Positions 14,762 through 21,063 of a stretch of DNA of 21,063 nucleotides are shown one piece after another. The stretch comes from G001797105 sp964528155. Lineage in GTDB: Bacteria > Chloroflexota > Anaerolineae > Anaerolineales > E44-bin32. How positions within the stretch are numbered: the stretch's first letter is position 1; each line of letters starts with the position of its first letter. The DNA lies in contig CAZGRL010000061.1 in NCBI GenBank assembly GCA_964528155.1, positions 1 through 21,063 on the forward strand. Reading direction: 5' to 3'. The position numbers and the translations under genes were made by a program. The notes below the pieces were generated by a model. The model was not told the origin of the DNA. It saw nothing but the letters and a program-made list of their open reading frames with translations, and did not search any database.

Positions 14762-16137
14762 TCTTCAATTACCTGGATATCCTCGACCGCGCCATCATCG
14801 GGCCTTATATAAAGGAAGAGGATTGGGACCTGCAGAAAGTGGCCATGACGACGGCCAAGCTGGTCCAGATGCACAAGCTTGCGTGGGATCCTGAGGAAAT
14901 CGTTACCGATGATCCCGGGTTGGCGGACGCCATCTTCGAGGCTGGGTTGGAGCTGGCCAAGGAAGTGGGCGCCTACTCTCGCAGCACCGAGCGCATCATC
15001 GAGTTCAGTCCACGAGAGCTGGAAGATGGCTTGGAGCGCATGCCGCAGACGCTGGTGATGGGTGAAGGGAAGGACGCCCGGACTCTCTTCCCCCGGCAAA
15101 TCATCGACAAGCGGCCACCACTGGTATGGGCTGGGAATCCAGGTGCGCCTCATCCCGAAGAGCTCTTCCTGCCGTCGGTCATGAGCTGGATGCAGGAGCC
15201 TATTGTGGATATGGTAACCTGCGGCGCCCTGATAGAGGTCGATGGTCGGGATGTGCGAACCGGGGATCCTATTGAGATCATCTCCGCCCGTCGGGAGCTT
15301 CAGTACATGCGCCAGGCCCTTCGGCGCGTTGGGCGGCCCGGTATGGGGATGCTGGCGGCGCAAAGTAGCGTCTCAGAGCTGGGCGACCTAGCCGTCGCCC
15401 ACCCCGACTACCTGCGCCCGTGCGACTCACACCTGGTTCCCATGCTCAATGAACTGAAGATGGACAACCGTAACGTCGCCCGGGCTGTAAACTCTCTCGA
15501 GTACGGGATGCGCAACGCCTCCCTGCCGTGCGTTATCGTAGGTGGTTTCGGAGGAGATGCGCCGGGTTGTGCGGTCGTGAACGTCGCTTCCTTTATCCTC
15601 TCGAACCTCACATGCCTGGCTGACTACCATCTCTGCCATCCCATTCACATGCGCCACATCGCCACCAGTACCCGGAGCGTCATGTGGGTGCAGAGTATTG
15701 TGGAGCAAGCCTTCGCCCGCAACGCGCCGTGCATTATCGTGTCAGATATCTATCCCAAGAGCGGCGCAATGACGCGTGAGCTGCTCTACGAGACTGCCGC
15801 CAATGCAATCGCCATCACGGTCAGCGGCGGACATCTGGAGGGCTGTGGCTCAGCTGATGGAAATGCGCCAAACGGCACGGGTCTTGAAGCCCGGTTCATG
15901 GGAGAGGTGGGCCACGCCGTGACTCGCCAGGAACTTTCACTGAAGGAGGCCAACGACTTGATCCTGAAACTGCTCGATAAGTATGAAGATGTCTTCGACA
16001 GGCCCGAAGGCAACAAGGGGGTTCGCTTTGACCGAGCGTACGATCTGCGGACGCTCCGACCAAACCCGGAATGGCAGCGCATGTACGACGAGGTCAAGCA
16101 GGATGTCCGAAAGCTGGGTCTAGAAGCCCTGGCCTAG
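14758..16137 (+). CDS. MtmB-family corrinoid methyltransferase lacking pyrrolysine
   Basis: Homologue of monomethylamine:corrinoid methyltransferase, predicted to transfer a methyl group from an unknown substrate to the upstream corrinoid protein. At 459 residues it matches MtmB (458) end to end: an N-terminal EDWDLQKVAM, GRPGMG at 192-197, CDSH at 222-225, LNELKMD, then TGLEARFMGEV at 374-384. Archaeal MtmB has pyrrolysine (UAG) at position 202, straight after GMGV. Here GMGM is followed by Leu199 (CTG, 15352-15354). By recalled alignment the three residues around pyrrolysine, Glu229, Glu259 and Gln333, become Leu226, Ala254 (or Leu256) and Asp330. The gene ends with TAG exactly at the family's C-terminus, so UAG is used as a stop. 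The substrate is probably not handled by the pyrrolysine mechanism and need not be methylamine. Confidence 0.85.
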   Translation: MIFNYLDILDRAIIGPYIKEEDWDLQKVAMTTAKLVQMHKLAWDPEEIVTDDPGLADAIFEAGLELAKEVGAYSRSTERIIEFSPRELEDGLERMPQTLVMGEGKDARTLFPRQIIDKRPPLVWAGNPGAPHPEELFLPSVMSWMQEPIVDMVTCGALIEVDGRDVRTGDPIEIISARRELQYMRQALRRVGRPGMGMLAAQSSVSELGDLAVAHPDYLRPCDSHLVPMLNELKMDNRNVARAVNSLEYGMRNASLPCVIVGGFGGDAPGCAVVNVASFILSNLTCLADYHLCHPIHMRHIATSTRSVMWVQSIVEQAFARNAPCIIVSDIYPKSGAMTRELLYETAANAIAITVSGGHLEGCGSADGNAPNGTGLEARFMGEVGHAVTRQELSLKEANDLILKLLDKYEDVFDRPEGNKGVRFDRAYDLRTLRPNPEWQRMYDEVKQDVRKLGLEALA

Positions 16138-16165
16138 AAAAGGGGGTGCCGGGGCGTATCCATGT

Positions 16166-16182
16166 CCGCGGCTGAGCCGCGG
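16166..16182 (+). other. Small hairpin before the YkoE-like gene
   Basis: A perfect 7-bp stem, CCGCGGC / GCCGCGG, encloses a 3-nt loop in the 61-bp gap after the methyltransferase stop. It lies just ahead of the GAGGAGAGAG ribosome binding region of the next gene and has no T tract. It may be an RNA-processing or stability element that separates methyltransferase from transporter expression. Confidence 0.4.
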
Positions 16183-16198
16183 CAGAGGAGAGAGAATC

Positions 16199-16843
16199 AT
16201 GACACTCTACGCCATCGTCAATCTGGCTATCATCGTGGTGTTCGGCTTTGTGGCGCGAGCGGTGAGCAAGCCTGCGGAAGGCGCCGGGGGCGGCTGGAAC
16301 TTTCGGTATTCCAATCGGGATATCGTCATCGTCGCCATCATCGCCGCCATTGCCGGGGTCGTAAACACAGGCACCGGGAACGTGTGGTATCTTGCCAACT
16401 CGTCGCTGGGTCCTCTGGGCGGAGCGCTCCTACAGGGCGCTTTCATGTGGGCCTATGTCCTGGCGGTGTGGCTCGTTCGGAAGCCCGGAGCCGCGTTGGC
16501 CGTCGGCCTCATCGAGGCGGCTGTGGAAATCCTGCTTGGAAACGCTGCCGGCGTTGGCACCCTCGGCTGGGGCATTACCCAGGGCCTGGCCATCGAAGTC
16601 GTGATGGCTATCCCCAACTACCGCAGCTACAGCTTCTGGACGGCCGTGCTGGCCGGCGCCGCCTCATCACAGTTTGGCACTCTCTGGACAGCCATTCTGT
16701 TCGGCTGGGATCCATCCTTCGCCCGAGACGTTTGGCTGGCCGTTCCGATCAACTTGGTGTCCGGCGCTATCCTGAGTGGCATCATCGGATACCTGCTGGC
16801 CCAGGCCATCGCGCGAACGGGCCTTGTCCGAGCCGCAGCCTGA
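16199..16843 (+). CDS. ECF transporter S component, YkoE family
   Basis: Predicted substrate-binding membrane subunit (214 residues) of an energy-coupling factor importer. It has about six hydrophobic segments. The strongest signature is LVRKPGAALAVGLIEAAVEILLGN (about residues 94-117), which closely resembles the RKPGAAL...LLGN segment of Bacillus YkoE, the subunit linked to thiamine or hydroxymethylpyrimidine uptake. A GITQGLAIEVV stretch follows. The start is supported by GAGGAGAGAG upstream. It is followed by a double ATPase and a T component, the YkoE-D-C order. No THI box is visible, so thiamine-related uptake is uncertain. Its place beside a corrinoid methyltransferase pair suggests a methylated, perhaps heterocyclic, substrate (inference). 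Confidence 0.8.
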   Translation: MTLYAIVNLAIIVVFGFVARAVSKPAEGAGGGWNFRYSNRDIVIVAIIAAIAGVVNTGTGNVWYLANSSLGPLGGALLQGAFMWAYVLAVWLVRKPGAALAVGLIEAAVEILLGNAAGVGTLGWGITQGLAIEVVMAIPNYRSYSFWTAVLAGAASSQFGTLWTAILFGWDPSFARDVWLAVPINLVSGAILSGIIGYLLAQAIARTGLVRAAA

Positions 16844-16864
16844 TCAAAGTGACGTATACTCAGT

Positions 16865-16890
16865 CGGGCGATGGTTTCCCCCATCGCCCG
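16865..16890 (+). terminator. Terminator-like hairpin inside the operon, between S component and ATPase genes
   Basis: A perfect 10-bp GC-rich stem, CGGGCGATGG / CCATCGCCCG, has a 6-nt loop (TTTCCC) and is followed by the moderately T-rich GTTGATTCTT. It begins 21 bp after the YkoE-like stop and ends 14 bp before the next start codon. It could cause partial termination, so that the S component and methyltransferase genes are expressed above the ATPase and T genes. It could also protect the upstream message. The short T tract makes a full terminator less likely. Confidence 0.5.
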
Positions 16891-16904
16891 GTTGATTCTT
16901 CGGC

Positions 16905-18686
16905 ATGAAAGGGCCCGGCAAGACCAGACACGAAGGTGACGTTCTGGTCGATGTCCAGCACGTCACCTACACCCATTGGAACCAGGCTTCCCCAACCTTG
17001 CGGGATGTCTCTCTTCGTCTTCAGCGCGCCACCCTGAACGTCCTCGTGGGACCCAGCGGATCGGGGAAGTCAACCTTGTGCGACCTCTTCAATGGCGTGA
17101 TCCCTCACCTGAGTGGTGGCTCATTTGAGGGGGACGTCTGGATCGAAGGCGTCAATACGCGAGAGGTCGAAGTCAAGGATTTGGCTCCCAAAGTCGGAAG
17201 AGTCTTTCAAGATCCAGAGATCATGTTCGCCACACTTTTCGTCGAGGACGAGATTGCGTTTGGACCGGAGAATCTCCGTTTTGATGTTGCCACAATCCTC
17301 TCGGTGAGGGAGAAGTTGCTCACTGACACCGATCTGGCCCCCAGGCGACACCACTTGGTGTGGAACCTTTCTGGGGGCCAGATTCAGAAGCTCGGCCTGG
17401 CCTCCGTGCTGGCGATGCAGCCGCTGATGATCGTGCTGGATGAACCGACCTCGAACCTGGACCCCGCGGCAACACGAAGCGTCCACGACATGGTGCTCTC
17501 CCTGTGCAAGGGAGGGATCACGGTGCTCTTAGTAACTCGAGAGCTCGACGAGTTCCTCGCCGAAGCAGATCAACTCCTCGTGCTGGCCGAAGGCCATCTC
17601 GTCGCTTCAGGGCCTCCACGCGAAATACTCCAAGAGCATGGGGAATACATGTTTGACTCCCTCGGCGTGTGGCTGCCCGAGACCTCAGAACTTGGGATCG
17701 CGCTGAAGCGAGAAGGGCTTATCAAGAGCGCCGAGGTCCCTATCACCGTTCAGGAAACGCTGAGTATGCTTGAGCGGGAAGGGTTACTGGCCCAAATAGG
17801 CGATGATGTATCACACTTATCCGTTGTGGACCGATCGACATCCACCATCGGCGACATATTGGTCTCGGCCAAAGATCTGCGCTATGCCTACCCCGGGGGA
17901 ACGGAAGCCCTTAAAGGAGCCTCCCTGGACATCCATGCTGGCGACTGGTTGATGATCATAGGCCGCAACGGGGCAGGCAAGAGCACGCTGGCAAGTCTGA
18001 TGGTGGGCCTGTTGCGGCCTCAGCAAGGGGAGCTGACCCTGTCCGGCAGGCCGGTCCAGCGATTGAAAGTGCAGGAACTCGCCAACCACATCGCCCTGGT
18101 GTTCCAGAACCCAGAGCATCAGTTCCTGACGGATTCGGTATCTGATGAGATCGGCTACAGCCTGCTGGCACATGGTGTTGTCTCCGGGAGCGAAGTCGAA
18201 CGACAGACAGGCGAGATGCTTGAGCTTCTAGGCCTCCGAGGCGTCGCCGATAGCCATCCCCTTGCCCTGAGCGCCGGATTGAAGCGTCGGCTGGGCGTCG
18301 CAACAATGTTGGTCGGGAAGCCTGAAGTACTCCTGGTCGATGAGCCAACATACGGTCAGGACAAGGAGATGACACATACCCTGATGGTCCTCATGCAGGA
18401 AATACGCGCCCAGGGTGTTGCGGTGGTGATGATCACCCACGACATGCGCCTCGTGCAGGAATACGGCGAGAGGGTGGTCGTCATGAGCGAAGGGGTGGTA
18501 CTTTACGACGGTCCTGCAGCAATGCTGTTTGACTGCGCAGATATCCTGGCTGAGGCCAACCTGCGCCGGACAATCCTGCATGAATTGCTGGCTGCGATGC
18601 GACAGGCCGGGATGCCAGCCCTGGGTGAGGTGCGGCGGACCGCCGACCTGGTGGACCGGCTACACGTCAAGGATCTTGAGGAGTGA
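16905..18686 (+). CDS. ECF transporter ATPase, two fused ABC domains (YkoD-like)
   Basis: Energises the importer by ATP hydrolysis on the cytoplasmic face. The 593 residues hold two ABC domains. The first has Walker A GPSGSGKST (49-57), Q-loop FQDPE, signature LSGGQ (155-159) and Walker B IVLDEP (Asp179, Glu180). The second has Walker A GRNGAGKST (about 353-361), FQNPEHQ, a changed signature LSAGLKRR, LLVDEPTYGQD and a normal ITHD. In the first domain the switch histidine is replaced: LLVTRELDEF has Arg212 where HE is usual. One composite site may therefore be weak or regulatory. No ribosome binding site is evident before the ATG, which sits 14 nt beyond the hairpin. The T-component gene starts 3 nt after the stop. 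Confidence 0.9.
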   Translation: MKGPGKTRHEGDVLVDVQHVTYTHWNQASPTLRDVSLRLQRATLNVLVGPSGSGKSTLCDLFNGVIPHLSGGSFEGDVWIEGVNTREVEVKDLAPKVGRVFQDPEIMFATLFVEDEIAFGPENLRFDVATILSVREKLLTDTDLAPRRHHLVWNLSGGQIQKLGLASVLAMQPLMIVLDEPTSNLDPAATRSVHDMVLSLCKGGITVLLVTRELDEFLAEADQLLVLAEGHLVASGPPREILQEHGEYMFDSLGVWLPETSELGIALKREGLIKSAEVPITVQETLSMLEREGLLAQIGDDVSHLSVVDRSTSTIGDILVSAKDLRYAYPGGTEALKGASLDIHAGDWLMIIGRNGAGKSTLASLMVGLLRPQQGELTLSGRPVQRLKVQELANHIALVFQNPEHQFLTDSVSDEIGYSLLAHGVVSGSEVERQTGEMLELLGLRGVADSHPLALSAGLKRRLGVATMLVGKPEVLLVDEPTYGQDKEMTHTLMVLMQEIRAQGVAVVMITHDMRLVQEYGERVVVMSEGVVLYDGPAAMLFDCADILAEANLRRTILHELLAAMRQAGMPALGEVRRTADLVDRLHVKDLEE

Positions 18687-18689
18687 CCG

Positions 18690-19466
18690 ATGGCCGGGGG
18701 TGAGTATAGCCTGCGTTACATCGATCGCGAGACGCCGATCCACCGCATCTACCCCTTGCTCAAGCTTGCCTGGGTGTTCGTCGTCGCCATCGGCCTCTTT
18801 GTCTATCGAGAGCCGCGGTCTGGAGCGGTCATGTTTGTTGCCATTCTGTTGACCGCGCTCGTCCTCGCGCGCGTACCGCTGTCAAACGTGGTTGGAAGCT
18901 CGAAGCTAATCTTTGGACTCGGGCTGCTCCTCATGATCTTTCATTTCTTCGCCGACCCAGGCCAGCCGGTCTACCGTTTCGGGCCATTGACCATCACAGA
19001 CGGCGGGTTGGAGCAAGGACCGATCTTCTTCTTCCGTTTGTCTGTGGTAGTCCTTGCGAGCTTTGTACTCATCTGGACGACGGACATCCGGGATCTCATG
19101 TACTCCCTCACCCAGATCGGCATCCCCTATCGGTATGCCTTTGCCGTGTTCCTGGCGCTCCGTTTTCTGCCAGTCGTGCAGCGTGAGGTCGGCACGGTCA
19201 AGGCAGCGCATGCTATCCGTGGCCGAGCCACCCGGTCAGGCGTGGTCCATCGCATCAGGCTCTGGCAGCGGTATATGTTCACTGTGCTCATCAATGGCTT
19301 GCGCCAGGCGGAGGCGATCGCCATTGCGATCGAATGTCGCGGCTTCGGGGCTTACCCGGACCGCACGTACGCGAAGACCGTCAGGTTCCGGCCGGGAGGC
19401 CTTGTCCTGATCCTTGTCTTCGCTCTCCTCGCCGGTGTCTTGATCTACATCGAGCGCGTCATGTGA
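18690..19466 (+). CDS. ECF transporter T component (YkoC/CbiQ family transmembrane protein)
   Basis: Coupling membrane subunit of 258 residues that connects the S component to the ATPase. It has about five to six transmembrane segments (for example LLKLAWVFVVAIGLFVY, LIFGLGLLLMIFHFF and LVLILVFALLAGVLIYI). Two basic cytoplasmic motifs that in this family dock on the ATPase are visible: AHAIRGRATR and AIAIECRGFGAYPDRTYAK, the equivalents of the Ala-Arg-Gly elements. GAGGAG lies 7 nt before the ATG. It is the last gene of the five-gene run. No clear intrinsic terminator follows; a GC-rich 5-bp stem lies at 19515-19532, before an intergenic repeat. Confidence 0.87.
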   Translation: MAGGEYSLRYIDRETPIHRIYPLLKLAWVFVVAIGLFVYREPRSGAVMFVAILLTALVLARVPLSNVVGSSKLIFGLGLLLMIFHFFADPGQPVYRFGPLTITDGGLEQGPIFFFRLSVVVLASFVLIWTTDIRDLMYSLTQIGIPYRYAFAVFLALRFLPVVQREVGTVKAAHAIRGRATRSGVVHRIRLWQRYMFTVLINGLRQAEAIAIAIECRGFGAYPDRTYAKTVRFRPGGLVLILVFALLAGVLIYIERVM

Positions 19467-19554
19467 TCTCTTTCGGGTACGTCGATAAGTTTGCCTCGGC
19501 GGGATAATCTGAACGCGGCTTGGCCGGGCCGCCTGTCCTTGCTCTCTTGCAAGG

Positions 19555-19630
19555 GCTCCCCGCACAGAACGCGCGACCCCCTACGCTGCTCTCCGGGGAC
19601 AGGCAGGCAGCTCGAAACCGTTGGGTCGCC
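19555..19630 (+). repeat. Intergenic repeat, copy 1
   Basis: This stretch shares GCTCCCC, CACAGAAC, CTCCGGG and CAGGCAGCTCGA followed by CCGTTGGG and CGC with 20757-20828, in the same order and at near-equal spacing. The first copy lies after the T-component gene and before the prenyltransferase gene. It is preceded by a small CCTTGC / GCAAGG hairpin (19537-19554). No open frame is conserved between the copies. Confidence 0.6.
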
Positions 19631-19699
19631 TCCTTGCGTCCGAGGCTTCTAGCCTAGCTGTAATCTACGATGACACGGGGCGCTCGTCGGAGGTCATTC

Positions 19700-20617
19700 A
19701 TGACAACGCGCATCGATGGGGTTTGGAGGCTGACTCGGTTCCAGGAGTATGTTTCCTTTGTCGTCATAACGACACTGCTCGGCGCTGCCGCGGGCCAGGG
19801 CTCGCTTTGCTGGTCCCTGATTGTTGTCCTGGTCGCCAACTGGTTGGCAGTAGGCTTTGCCTTCATGGTCAACGATGTGGAGGATGCCTCCGATGATGTC
19901 ATGAGCCCCGCCAAGGCAGGGCGCAATCCTGTCTCGTCTGGCGAGCTCTCGCCGCGCTTCGCTCGGCTACTTTCCTTCGCAGTCGCGGTCATGGCAGCCA
20001 TCCTATATGCCTCTCTCGGCTCAGGCCCGTTCGTCACTGGTCTGGCATGCCTGGTGTTGGCCTATCTCTACTCATCCCGGCGCATTCGCCTCAAAGCTAC
20101 TCCCGTCGCCGACTTGGTTTCTCACGCCCTCATTCTGGCAGGTCTACAGTTCCTCGCTGCATACTTGACCTTTGACGGCCGCGCCGCTCAGCGATGGCTG
20201 TTCCCACTTGTATTCGTCTTAGCCATCAGTCTCTACGGTCAGTTGTTCAACGAGCTTCGCGATTTCGACTGCGATCTCAAAGCAGGCGTTGCTCACACAG
20301 CCAGCGTCCTGGGTCGACGGACAGCCCAGTCTTTGATGATGGCCTGGTTGTTGATCGGCGTCGTCTCAGCAGCCGTCTCGATCCTCATCGTCCAGTTGAT
20401 CCCAGTGTGGGTCCTGTTGGTCACGGTCGCGCTGGCAGCTCTCCTGTCCTGGCACCGTCTACCAAGAGCCCGCCACGCTCAATCGACAATTGAATTGCAG
20501 AGGCCCTTCCAGAAACCGGTCGAGATCGCAGCTGCCATTGCCCTGGCCGCCTGGTTCGCAGGCCCTTGGGTCCTTTCAACACTTAGCTCAAGGATCACTA
20601 TCGCGAATCCCTGGTAG
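19700..20617 (+). CDS. UbiA-family prenyltransferase
   Basis: Integral membrane enzyme of 305 residues that would move a polyprenyl group from its diphosphate to an aromatic or other acceptor. Both aspartate-rich Mg-diphosphate motifs are present: NDVEDASDD (residues 58-66, matching NDxxDxxxD) and NELRDFDCDLKAG (about 182-195). Around them are seven to nine hydrophobic segments. The ATG at 19700 is chosen because CGGAGG lies 7 nt upstream; an in-frame ATG at 19670 lacks one. The acceptor cannot be told from sequence (quinone, heme or lipid types all share this fold). It stands apart from the transport operon, between two copies of an intergenic repeat. The next gene encodes an isoprenylcysteine methyltransferase-like protein, another prenyl-related family. 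Confidence 0.82.
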   Translation: MTTRIDGVWRLTRFQEYVSFVVITTLLGAAAGQGSLCWSLIVVLVANWLAVGFAFMVNDVEDASDDVMSPAKAGRNPVSSGELSPRFARLLSFAVAVMAAILYASLGSGPFVTGLACLVLAYLYSSRRIRLKATPVADLVSHALILAGLQFLAAYLTFDGRAAQRWLFPLVFVLAISLYGQLFNELRDFDCDLKAGVAHTASVLGRRTAQSLMMAWLLIGVVSAAVSILIVQLIPVWVLLVTVALAALLSWHRLPRARHAQSTIELQRPFQKPVEIAAAIALAAWFAGPWVLSTLSSRITIANPW

Positions 20618-20647
20618 GCCCAAGCCATCGGGCGGCCCAACCACTCA

Positions 20648-20688
20648 CTGCCTGCCCACCTGTGCCTGCGCCACAGGTGGGCAGGCAG
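20648..20688. other. Perfect 17-bp inverted repeat
   Basis: CTGCCTGCCCACCTGTG (20648-20664) and its exact reverse complement (20672-20688) are separated by 7 nt (CCTGCGC). It begins 30 bp after the prenyltransferase stop. There is no T tract after it on the plus strand, so it is not a textbook terminator, but such a stem would strongly stabilise or halt a transcript end. Confidence 0.7.
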
Positions 20689-20699
20689 GCTGCAGGCCA

Positions 20700-20763
20700 G
20701 GGGAGCGGACCCGGCCAGCTCGGGCCGGTCGGCCGATAATAGGCGTGGCCGGGTCCGCTCCCC
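20700..20763. other. Perfect 18-bp inverted repeat with 28-nt loop
   Basis: GGGGAGCGGACCCGGCCA (20700-20717) pairs exactly with 20746-20763. The loop (20718-20745) is itself GC-rich with internal pairing potential around GGCCGGTCGGCC. It sits directly before, and overlaps the first bases of, the second repeat copy. Together with the 17-bp palindrome it gives two strong hairpins within 120 bp of non-coding DNA. Confidence 0.7.
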
Positions 20764-20828
20764 CCACAGAACACGGGACACCCAAAGCCACGCTCCGGGC
20801 GCAGGCAGCTCGAGGCCGTTGGGCCGCT
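20757..20828 (+). repeat. Intergenic repeat, copy 2
   Basis: Second copy of the element at 19555-19630, same orientation, with substitutions and a few short indels. It lies between the prenyltransferase gene and the next gene start. The best preserved part is CAGGCAGCTCGA to CCGTTGGG (about 20802-20823). Confidence 0.6.
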
Positions 20829-20892
20829 GGTCTCAAGGCACTTATCCGTTACCACTGCGCTTCGAGTGAACCCGCAAGTTTGAGAGGATGAT

Positions 20893-21063
20893 TTGTTCAA
20901 GTTGGTTGCGTTCGCCGTGTTGTCAGCCGGCCTCATCTATATATCGCGGGCCTCGCTCCGTGCGCCGCGCTCACATGGCTTCTATCGTTTCTTTGCGTGG
21001 GAGTTCATTATCGCCCTCTGCCTGCTCAACGTGGACGGCTGGTTCCGAGACCCATTTTCTTGG
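20893..21063 (+). CDS. Isoprenylcysteine carboxyl methyltransferase (ICMT)-like membrane protein, 5' part only
   Basis: The frame is open from a TTG at 20893 to the end of the window (57 codons). TTG is chosen because GAGAGG lies about 5 nt upstream and no better start is in frame. The product begins with a membrane segment (LVAFAVLSAGLIYIS), followed by SRASLRAPRSHGFYRFFAWE and a second segment with LLNVDGWFRDPFSW. This N-terminal pattern is the one I associate with bacterial proteins annotated as ICMT-family methyltransferases, small multi-pass enzymes that methylate unknown, possibly prenylated, substrates. The catalytic C-terminal region lies beyond the window, so the call rests on the N-terminus only. 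Confidence 0.55.
   Translation, partial: MFKLVAFAVLSAGLIYISRASLRAPRSHGFYRFFAWEFIIALCLLNVDGWFRDPFSW

Noticed and set aside
15352..15354. Hidden pyrrolysine insertion in the MtmB homologue, or TAG readthrough at its end (16135-16137).
   Set aside because: The codon at the pyrrolysine position is CTG, no in-frame TAG occurs inside the gene, and the terminal TAG falls at the normal family length. TAG also ends the lipoprotein and prenyltransferase genes.
16199..19466. Cobalt or cobalamin ECF transporter (CbiMNQO-like), suggested by the corrinoid context.
   Set aside because: The S component carries the YkoE RKPGAAL...LLGN signature, and no CbiM/CbiN-like protein is present. A double-domain ATPase also fits YkoD.

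Overview
The window looks like a piece of a GC-rich (about 60%), probably anaerobic bacterial chromosome. A Chloroflexota-type organism is my best guess, from the style of the ZU5/propeller lipoprotein, the integron-integrase and NlpC/P60 remnants, and the corrinoid methyltransfer genes. No rRNA or other taxonomic marker is present, so this is inference. No tRNA, rRNA or CRISPR array was seen.

Layout. (1) 291-2693 (+): a large predicted lipoprotein with a ZU5-like domain and a C-terminal PD40/TolB-like beta-propeller. (2) 3015-12447: four large genes, all on the minus strand. In transcription order they are a tyrosine recombinase, a DUF2971 protein, an OLD-family ATPase/TOPRIM nuclease, and a 1572-residue STAND-like NTPase with an Mrr-like PD-(D/E)XK nuclease at its N-terminus. 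The cluster is bracketed by two near-palindromic 22-bp sites with identical 8-bp arms (CAACTAAA and TTAAGTTG) around unrelated 6-bp centres. One site lies just upstream of the recombinase and the other just downstream of the STAND gene. I read this as a roughly 9.4-kb recombinase-mobilised anti-phage defence element with predicted ends. (3) 12497-13115 (-): an AbrB-RelE type toxin-antitoxin pair with a good promoter covered by CTAGTA operator half-sites. (4) 13150-13887 (-): a chimeric pseudogene joining an integron-integrase fragment to an NlpC/P60 hydrolase with an in-frame stop.

(5) 14069-19466 (+): one apparent operon of five genes. It encodes an MtmC-like corrinoid protein, an MtmB (monomethylamine methyltransferase) homologue, and a complete YkoE-YkoD-YkoC type ECF transporter (S component, double ATPase, T component). 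The MtmB homologue has an ordinary leucine (CTG codon) where archaeal MtmB has pyrrolysine, and the residues that contact pyrrolysine are also changed. It is therefore a non-pyrrolysine member of a family whose characterised members depend on that residue. The likely job of the operon is to import a small methylated compound and demethylate it onto a corrinoid protein. The compound is unknown, and no methyl-acceptor methyltransferase or reductive activator lies in the window.

(6) 19467-21063 (+): a UbiA-family prenyltransferase and the start of an isoprenylcysteine carboxyl methyltransferase-like membrane protein. They are separated and preceded by two copies of an intergenic repeat and by two very strong hairpins.
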